Source: Clostridiales bacterium
GTDB taxonomy: Bacteria; Bacillota; Clostridia; Christensenellales; Pumilibacteraceae
DNA: 35,658 bases
Reading direction: 5' to 3'
Assembly: GCA_014799665.1 (NCBI GenBank)
Contig: JAAVHP010000011.1
Span: 1-35,658, forward strand
The number at the start of each line of letters is the position of its first letter. Positions within the stretch are counted from its first letter, which is position 1. The translations under genes and the position numbers were made by a program. Shown piece after piece: positions 31,665-35,658 of this stretch. The notes beneath the pieces are model-generated. The model worked only from the letters and a program-made list of their open reading frames with translations, searched no databases and was not told the origin of the DNA.

Positions 31665-32429
31665 ATGGCAAAGAAAATACAACTCAAGAACGTCCCTTTT
31701 GTGAATAAAATAGAATCGCTCCTCGGAGCCGATGCGAACAACAACTTTGCGCAGATAACGCCGAAAGACCTCGTACCCGTTGAGGGAGATAGGCCCATAC
31801 CTCTGCAAATGGTTATTAATACTCTTGGCCCTGCGGATGAAGATTTCCATGATTTGGATAAATGCGCGGTTGTGAAGTTGCTGTCGGTAGACGGGAAATA
31901 TCCCGCGAATGTCGGTGACGAATTCTATCTTTGGACAACGACCAGGCCGAATTTCAAATCCCAATCTTCTTCTTCTTCTTCTTCTTCCCCCATGCTATGC
32001 GACCAGGGCGTGGTTAAGGTGAGGGTCGCGAAGGCCGTCATCAACAACACTGGCGAGCGCATCCTCGTGACCGCAGGGAGGTACACGTGGAAAAGTCACA
32101 AATTCATCAATCCGGCGACTTCGCAGATACCTGCGATACCTGAGAATACGCCGTTATTCGAGTTCATTTATAAAAGGTTCATAGGCGATACGGACAAAAT
32201 ATATCCGTATTTCAGAGGGAGGAGGAAAACCAAATCCCGAACATGCAGCACCCGCCGCACGTTCGGGATGAGCCGCACGCTGGACACCTCCGGCATACAG
32301 TATTTCACTTTCGAACTGAGGAATATTATAAACACGATTTACGATTTCGCAACTCTGAAAGCGAGCATAAGAAAGATAGGTGATGCTACGTATTGCACGA
32401 AGGTACGGTTTTACAGCCGACCGTCGTAA
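31665..32429 (+). CDS. Tail fibre-like protein with serine tract
   Basis: A 254-residue protein. It starts MAKKIQLKNVPFVNKIESLL, a pattern seen in N-terminal attachment parts of Bacteroidetes phage fibres (about residues 1-55). Residues 101-110 contain a serine run coded by repeated TCT triplets (31965-31987). The C-terminal part is rich in Arg, Thr and Tyr. It follows the tail tip gene by 12 bases, as expected of a fibre or accessory tip protein. Role in receptor binding is inferred. Confidence 0.5.
   Translation: MAKKIQLKNVPFVNKIESLLGADANNNFAQITPKDLVPVEGDRPIPLQMVINTLGPADEDFHDLDKCAVVKLLSVDGKYPANVGDEFYLWTTTRPNFKSQSSSSSSSSPMLCDQGVVKVRVAKAVINNTGERILVTAGRYTWKSHKFINPATSQIPAIPENTPLFEFIYKRFIGDTDKIYPYFRGRRKTKSRTCSTRRTFGMSRTLDTSGIQYFTFELRNIINTIYDFATLKASIRKIGDATYCTKVRFYSRPS
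31965..31987 (+). repeat. TCT microsatellite coding a serine run
   Basis: Seven perfect TCT triplets followed by TC, in frame. Slippage would change the number of Ser residues but keep the frame. Confidence 0.9.
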
Positions 32430-32434
32430 AAAAA

Positions 32435-32503
32435 TTATGGCCCTCCGTTAGAGGGCCTTATGGTCCTCCGTTAGAGGGCCTTATGGTCCTCCGTTAGAGG
32501 GCC
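32435..32503 (+). repeat. Three tandem 23-bp hairpin repeats
   Basis: Units at 32435-32457, 32458-32480 and 32481-32503 each code an RNA hairpin with a 7-bp stem and CGTTA loop: GGCCCTC/GAGGGCC in unit 1 and GGTCCTC/GAGGGCC in units 2 and 3. The single C-to-T change keeps pairing as a U-G wobble in plus-strand RNA but would be a C-A mismatch in the other strand. The array lies between the fibre-like gene and the tape measure gene. Confidence 0.95.
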
Positions 32504-32534
32504 GCGACAAAGATAAATAAAAATAAGATATAAT

Positions 32535-35249
32535 ATGGCAACCGAAGAAGACATCGTATTGCGGGTAAAGGCCGAGAACAGCGAGGCAATCAAGAGGCTT
32601 GCCGAGCAGAGGGTTCTTGTCGACCAACTGCGTAACAGCAACAAGGGGTTGGAAGCAGAGAACAAGACCTTGCAGAAGTCTATGAACGACCTCGCCAAGC
32701 AAGGCAAGTCGAACACGGACGAATACAAGGAGTATTCGAACAAAATCAAGGATAACACAGTCACGATAACCGCGAACAACGAGGCTATCAAGGCGGCCAA
32801 CAAGGAGATGACGAACCAATCCCGCGCGATACAGAACAACATCAAGTTCCAGAAGGAGAACACGGATAGCGTACAGGCTATGCGTGCCCAGCTATCGATG
32901 ATGAAGGCCGAATACTACGCGATGAGCAAGGCCGAGCGGGAGAGCGCCGACGGCGGGGTGGCGTTGCAGAAGCAAATCAAGGAGCTCAACGATGATATAG
33001 GAAAGGCCGAGCAGTCGATAGGTGTGTTCGGTCGGAACGTGGGCAACTACGAGGGGGCTATCAATTCCGCTATCGGGGCGAACAAAGGCTTCCTCGGACA
33101 GCTCACCGCGATGCAGAACCAAGCCAAGACCACGGGGCAGTCGTTCGGTACCGTCCTTGTGCAGGGCATCAAGGCAGTCGGGAGCGCTTTCAAGGCGCTC
33201 TTGGCAAATCCTATCGTGCTCACCCTCGCCGCGATTGTGGGTGTGATAACCGCTCTCACAAAGGCTATCAAGGGAAACGAGGAGCAGAGCCGAAAGTTGC
33301 AGGTTTTGATGGCTCCCCTCACCCGAGCGATGGAGGCTTTCAAGGCAGTCTTGCAGGGTGTCGCGGACGGATTGATTGCCGTCATGGGGTGGCTCTCCAA
33401 GATGGCCGGCGGCGTATCGAAGGCGCTCGAGAAACTGCCTTTTGTCGGTAAGTATATCGCGCAAGCGAACGAAGCCACCGAGGCCGCCATACAACTTGAA
33501 AAGGACAAGCAGGCCTTGCAGGACGCAGAACGTAACAATCAGCTCGAGCAGGCCAAGACCGCCGAAAAGGTTTCGGAGCTCCGCGCGAAAATTGCGCAGA
33601 AGGACAAGTACAGCGCCGAGGAACGCATCAAGATGATAAACGAGGCCGCGGACGCGGAGAAGAAGCAGGCCGATGAGAACATACGCCTCGCCGAAGAGAA
33701 ACTGCGTATAGCGCAAGTGGAGGCCTCGTACAGCAAGAACAGCAAGGATGCGAACGAGGAACTGATACGCCTTGAGGCCGAAGTAATCAACCAGCGCACC
33801 CGCATGAACGACCAGATACGGGCGCTCGAAAAGCAGAGGCAGACGGCTATCACACAGATTGCCGCCGAGCAGAAAGCCGCCGATGATGAACGCCTCAAAC
33901 GGGAACAGGACTACCAGAAGACTGTAGAGGACGGACGCAAGAAGATACGCGACCTTACGCTTGAACTTATGGCAGAAGGGCAAGACAAGGAAATCGCCTT
34001 GCGGGAAAAGCAATACCAAGATGAATTGGCGAACATTCAAGGCACGGAGGCGCAGAAAAAAGAAATCCGCGCCCTGCTCGAGGAGAAGTACAACCGCGAC
34101 TTGCAGGCGATACGGGAGAAATACAGCGCGGAGGCCTTGGATAAGGCCACGGAACAGAAGGCAAAGGAACTTGAAATAATGCTCGAACTCGCACGCGGAA
34201 ACGCGGACAAGGAGCTTGAAATCAAGTTACAGCAACTCGATATGGAACGTCAGGCGGCGATACAGGCCGCCGAGGAAACGGGCGTGGCCGTCGAACTCGT
34301 GGAACAGCAGTTTGCGCAGCGCAAAGCCGATCTTGAAGCCGAGGCCGAGGAAGCCCGCAAGGAAGCCCAGGCCGAGAAGTTGCAGGAATATTTCGACGGG
34401 ATAGCGGAGAAATACGCGCAGGAGCTTGAAGGGGTTGAGGAAAACGAGCAGGCGAAAGCCGACCTGCAACTGCAGATCGAGCAGGATAAACTGAACCGCC
34501 TTCTCGAGATTACAGAGGAGAACAAGGCGGCGATGTTCGATAGCGAGGAGGCCTACCAACAAGCGGTTCGCGACCAGATAAAGCAGACCGACAAGCTCAG
34601 AGATAAAAGCGAGGAAATAGCAAGGGAAACCGCCGAGAATAATGCCAAGGTGTTAAAAGATTCCTTGAAGAATATGGCAAACTCTATGCTTGACCTGTTC
34701 AACGAGATGGCGGGCGACAGCGAGGAAATGCAGGCTTTCTTGAAGGCCGTCGCCTTGGTGCAAATCGGCATCGATACGGCAAAGGGTATCGCGGGTGCCG
34801 TGGCGGGGGCTATGGAACAACCTTTCCCGCTGAACCTCGCCGCGATTGCTTCCGGCATAGCAGCCGTGACGGCGGGCATCATCCAAGCCAAGAAGACGTT
34901 GAGCCAACAGGGTAAAGTGCAGACCCCGCAATTCGCAACGGGCGGTTTGGTGGAGGGTGCCGGGACGGGCACGAGCGACAGTATATCGGCCCGCCTCTCG
35001 AACGGCGAGAGCGTCATCAATGCCCGGAGCACCGCGATGTTCGCGCCCCTGCTCTCGAGCATCAACCAAGCCGGGGGCGGTGTGCCCATTCAAATGGAGG
35101 GTGCCGCTTCCCAAGCAATGGGCTCTGACTATATGGCCGAATCACTCGCACAGGCGATGCGCAATCTTCCGAACCCGGTCGTTTCGGTGCAGGAGATAAC
35201 GACCGTAAACAACCGCGTATCCGTGCTCGAAACGTTGGCAAACCGATAG
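32535..35249 (+). CDS. Tail tape measure protein
   Basis: Sets tail length and is ejected with the DNA. The 904-residue protein has a coiled coil at the N-terminus (about 10-160), a hydrophobic segment at about 205-245, a very long Glu/Lys/Ala/Gln coiled coil (about 310-710), a second hydrophobic Gly/Ala-rich segment (about 735-790), and a C-terminal tail with FATGGLVEGAGTGTSDSI, a sequence type common at tape measure C-termini. By the usual 1.5 angstroms per residue it would fit a tail of about 130-140 nm. It is unusual that it follows, rather than precedes, the tail tip genes. Confidence 0.88.
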   Translation: MATEEDIVLRVKAENSEAIKRLAEQRVLVDQLRNSNKGLEAENKTLQKSMNDLAKQGKSNTDEYKEYSNKIKDNTVTITANNEAIKAANKEMTNQSRAIQNNIKFQKENTDSVQAMRAQLSMMKAEYYAMSKAERESADGGVALQKQIKELNDDIGKAEQSIGVFGRNVGNYEGAINSAIGANKGFLGQLTAMQNQAKTTGQSFGTVLVQGIKAVGSAFKALLANPIVLTLAAIVGVITALTKAIKGNEEQSRKLQVLMAPLTRAMEAFKAVLQGVADGLIAVMGWLSKMAGGVSKALEKLPFVGKYIAQANEATEAAIQLEKDKQALQDAERNNQLEQAKTAEKVSELRAKIAQKDKYSAEERIKMINEAADAEKKQADENIRLAEEKLRIAQVEASYSKNSKDANEELIRLEAEVINQRTRMNDQIRALEKQRQTAITQIAAEQKAADDERLKREQDYQKTVEDGRKKIRDLTLELMAEGQDKEIALREKQYQDELANIQGTEAQKKEIRALLEEKYNRDLQAIREKYSAEALDKATEQKAKELEIMLELARGNADKELEIKLQQLDMERQAAIQAAEETGVAVELVEQQFAQRKADLEAEAEEARKEAQAEKLQEYFDGIAEKYAQELEGVEENEQAKADLQLQIEQDKLNRLLEITEENKAAMFDSEEAYQQAVRDQIKQTDKLRDKSEEIARETAENNAKVLKDSLKNMANSMLDLFNEMAGDSEEMQAFLKAVALVQIGIDTAKGIAGAVAGAMEQPFPLNLAAIASGIAAVTAGIIQAKKTLSQQGKVQTPQFATGGLVEGAGTGTSDSISARLSNGESVINARSTAMFAPLLSSINQAGGGVPIQMEGAASQAMGSDYMAESLAQAMRNLPNPVVSVQEITTVNNRVSVLETLANR

Positions 35250-35253
35250 AACG

Positions 35254-35466
35254 ATGAAGAAGATAGAATTGTTGAGGACGTATGATATAAGGCGGCTCGT
35301 GAAGGCGGGTATCGTCTCTCCGGTAGTGCTTCGGAACATGGACATGTTCGATTATTACCAAACCTGCATCGAAACACGCAACCCGGTTGCTCTGACGGCT
35401 TGCCGCTTCGGGGTCGATACGCGGACGGTGAGCAATGCGGTAAGGGATATGCAGCAGGTGGTATAG
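35254..35466 (+). CDS. Small helix-turn-helix-like protein at the end of the tail operon
   Basis: A 70-residue protein (KKIELLRTYDIRRLVKAGIV...) of a kind seen in Bacteroidetes phages. The last 30 residues (ALTACRFGVDTRTVSNAVRD) look like a helix-turn-helix of the resolvase/sigma-70 region 4 type. It starts 4 bases after the tape measure stop and lies within 75 bases of the attachment core, so it could be a regulator or help at the att site. Confidence 0.6.
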   Translation: MKKIELLRTYDIRRLVKAGIVSPVVLRNMDMFDYYQTCIETRNPVALTACRFGVDTRTVSNAVRDMQQVV

Positions 35467-35474
35467 TCAAAGAA

Positions 35475-35487
35475 TAGTCCCGCTTTT
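35475..35487. repeat. Arm-type repeat TAGTCCCGCTTTT (right)
   Basis: Exact 13-base match to 291-303. In circular phage DNA the two copies flank the att core at about 50 and 115 bases. A second GTCCCG follows at 35489-35494. Candidate arm-binding sites for integrase or a directionality factor. Confidence 0.55.
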
Positions 35488-35503
35488 GGTCCCGTAAAAA
35501 AGA

Positions 35504-35527
35504 AAACCCCTCTGTTTAGAGGGGTTT
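35504..35527 (-). terminator. Phage-supplied terminator for the tRNA operon
   Basis: AAACCCCTCT 35504-35513 and AGAGGGGTTT 35518-35527 form a perfect 10-bp stem with a 4-base loop. Read on the minus strand the hairpin is followed by a T-rich run (complement of 35496-35503), so it should end transcripts leaving tRNA-Glu. On the plus strand the following bases are not T-rich, so it is a weaker stop for the tail operon. Confidence 0.8.
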
Positions 35528-35539
35528 CAATGGTTGTTT

Positions 35540-35554
35540 GTACTCCCACGGGGA
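35540..35554. repeat. attR: attR core, 15-bp direct repeat
   Basis: Identical to 161-175. Bases 35541-35554 form the 3' end of tRNA-Glu (acceptor strand and part of the T arm), so the phage copy rebuilds an intact tRNA after integration. Confidence 0.8.
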
Positions 35555-35612
35555 ATCGAACCCCGATTCCTAGACTGAGAATCTAGTTTCCTAACCATTA
35601 GAAGATAGGAGC
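35541..35612 (-). tRNA. tRNA-Glu (CTC)
   Basis: The 72-base gene folds completely: acceptor GCTCCTA with TGGGAGT (one G-U at the first pair), D arm around GGTTAGGA, anticodon stem CTAGA/TCTAG with loop TTCTCAG giving anticodon CTC, and T arm with loop TTCGATT. Discriminator is A; CCA is not encoded. It is the integration target of the prophage. Confidence 0.93.
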
Positions 35613-35618
35613 ATCGAG

Positions 35619-35658
35619 AGGTCCCAAGCAGATTCGAACTGCTGTCAACGGTTTTGCA
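35619..35658 (-). tRNA. tRNA-Cys (GCA), 3' part, cut by window edge
   Basis: The window ends inside the anticodon loop; TGCAAA with anticodon GCA (35655-35657) is visible, followed by anticodon stem, variable loop, T arm (AGCAG-TTCGAAT-CTGCT), the acceptor strand TGGGACC and discriminator T, which is conserved in tRNA-Cys. It forms a tandem with tRNA-Glu, 6 bases upstream of it. Confidence 0.85.

Noticed and set aside
32435..32503. CRISPR array
   Set aside because: The 23-bp hairpin repeats are directly tandem with no spacers, and no cas genes are present.
471..35466. Mu-like transposable phage, suggested by the possible Mom-like gene and protease
   Set aside because: There is a complete tyrosine integrase and a tRNA attachment repeat, and no transposase A/B pair.

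Overview
This window looks like one complete temperate siphovirus (tailed phage) prophage in a Bacteroidales chromosome, with short host flanks. The Bacteroidetes assignment rests on protein families seen here (DUF3853-like, DUF4373-like, PcfK/PcfJ-like, DUF6712-like connector, Bacteroidetes-type tyrosine integrase with an arm-binding domain), on TAnnTTTG-type -7 promoter elements, and on the A-rich leaders in front of most genes. The genus cannot be fixed from sequence alone. All family names are from recognition of motifs, not from searches.

Boundaries: a 15-bp exact direct repeat at 161-175 and 35540-35554 covers the 3' end of a complete minus-strand tRNA-Glu(CTC) gene at the right edge, so the element is about 35.4 kb and sits in the tRNA 3' end. 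A partial tRNA-Cys(GCA) lies beyond it. Bases 1-160 are host DNA and carry what looks like the displaced terminator of the tRNA operon; the phage brings its own terminator (35504-35527).

Layout: 471-5680 (+) head genes (ClpP-type protease with scaffold-like tail, major capsid, two virion-type proteins, portal, connector); 5684-7124 (+) lysis (holin, GH24 endolysin, spanin-like lipoprotein with an in-frame TGA); 7323-7905 (+) a two-gene 'moron' with its own promoter; 7906-11169 (-) lysogeny operon (repressor, lipoprotein, HsdR-N nuclease, integrase); 11299-23130 (+) early operon (small proteins, RadC-like, Sak4-like ATPase plus PD-(D/E)XK exonuclease, HEAT-repeat protein, DUF4373 initiator plus DnaC-like loader, two methyltransferases, PcfK/PcfJ, DnaA domain IV-like protein, frameshifted ASCH-like gene); 23324-25023 (+) a ParB-like gene and an ABC ATPase-GNAT fusion; 25037-35466 (+) terminase, tail genes and tape measure.

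How it works together: repressor and early promoter face each other across 11170-11298, where a near-perfect 26-bp palindrome is the best operator candidate. In the circular phage the late genes run 23324 to 35466, across attP, and on through 471 to the terminator at 7162-7204. Integration cuts this late block in two. The most interesting points are this split late operon, the ParB/ABC-GNAT (possibly Mom-like DNA modification) pair, the tandem RNA hairpins before the tape measure gene, the spanin TGA, the 29-residue repeat protein, and the AT-rich module inside the tail protein.
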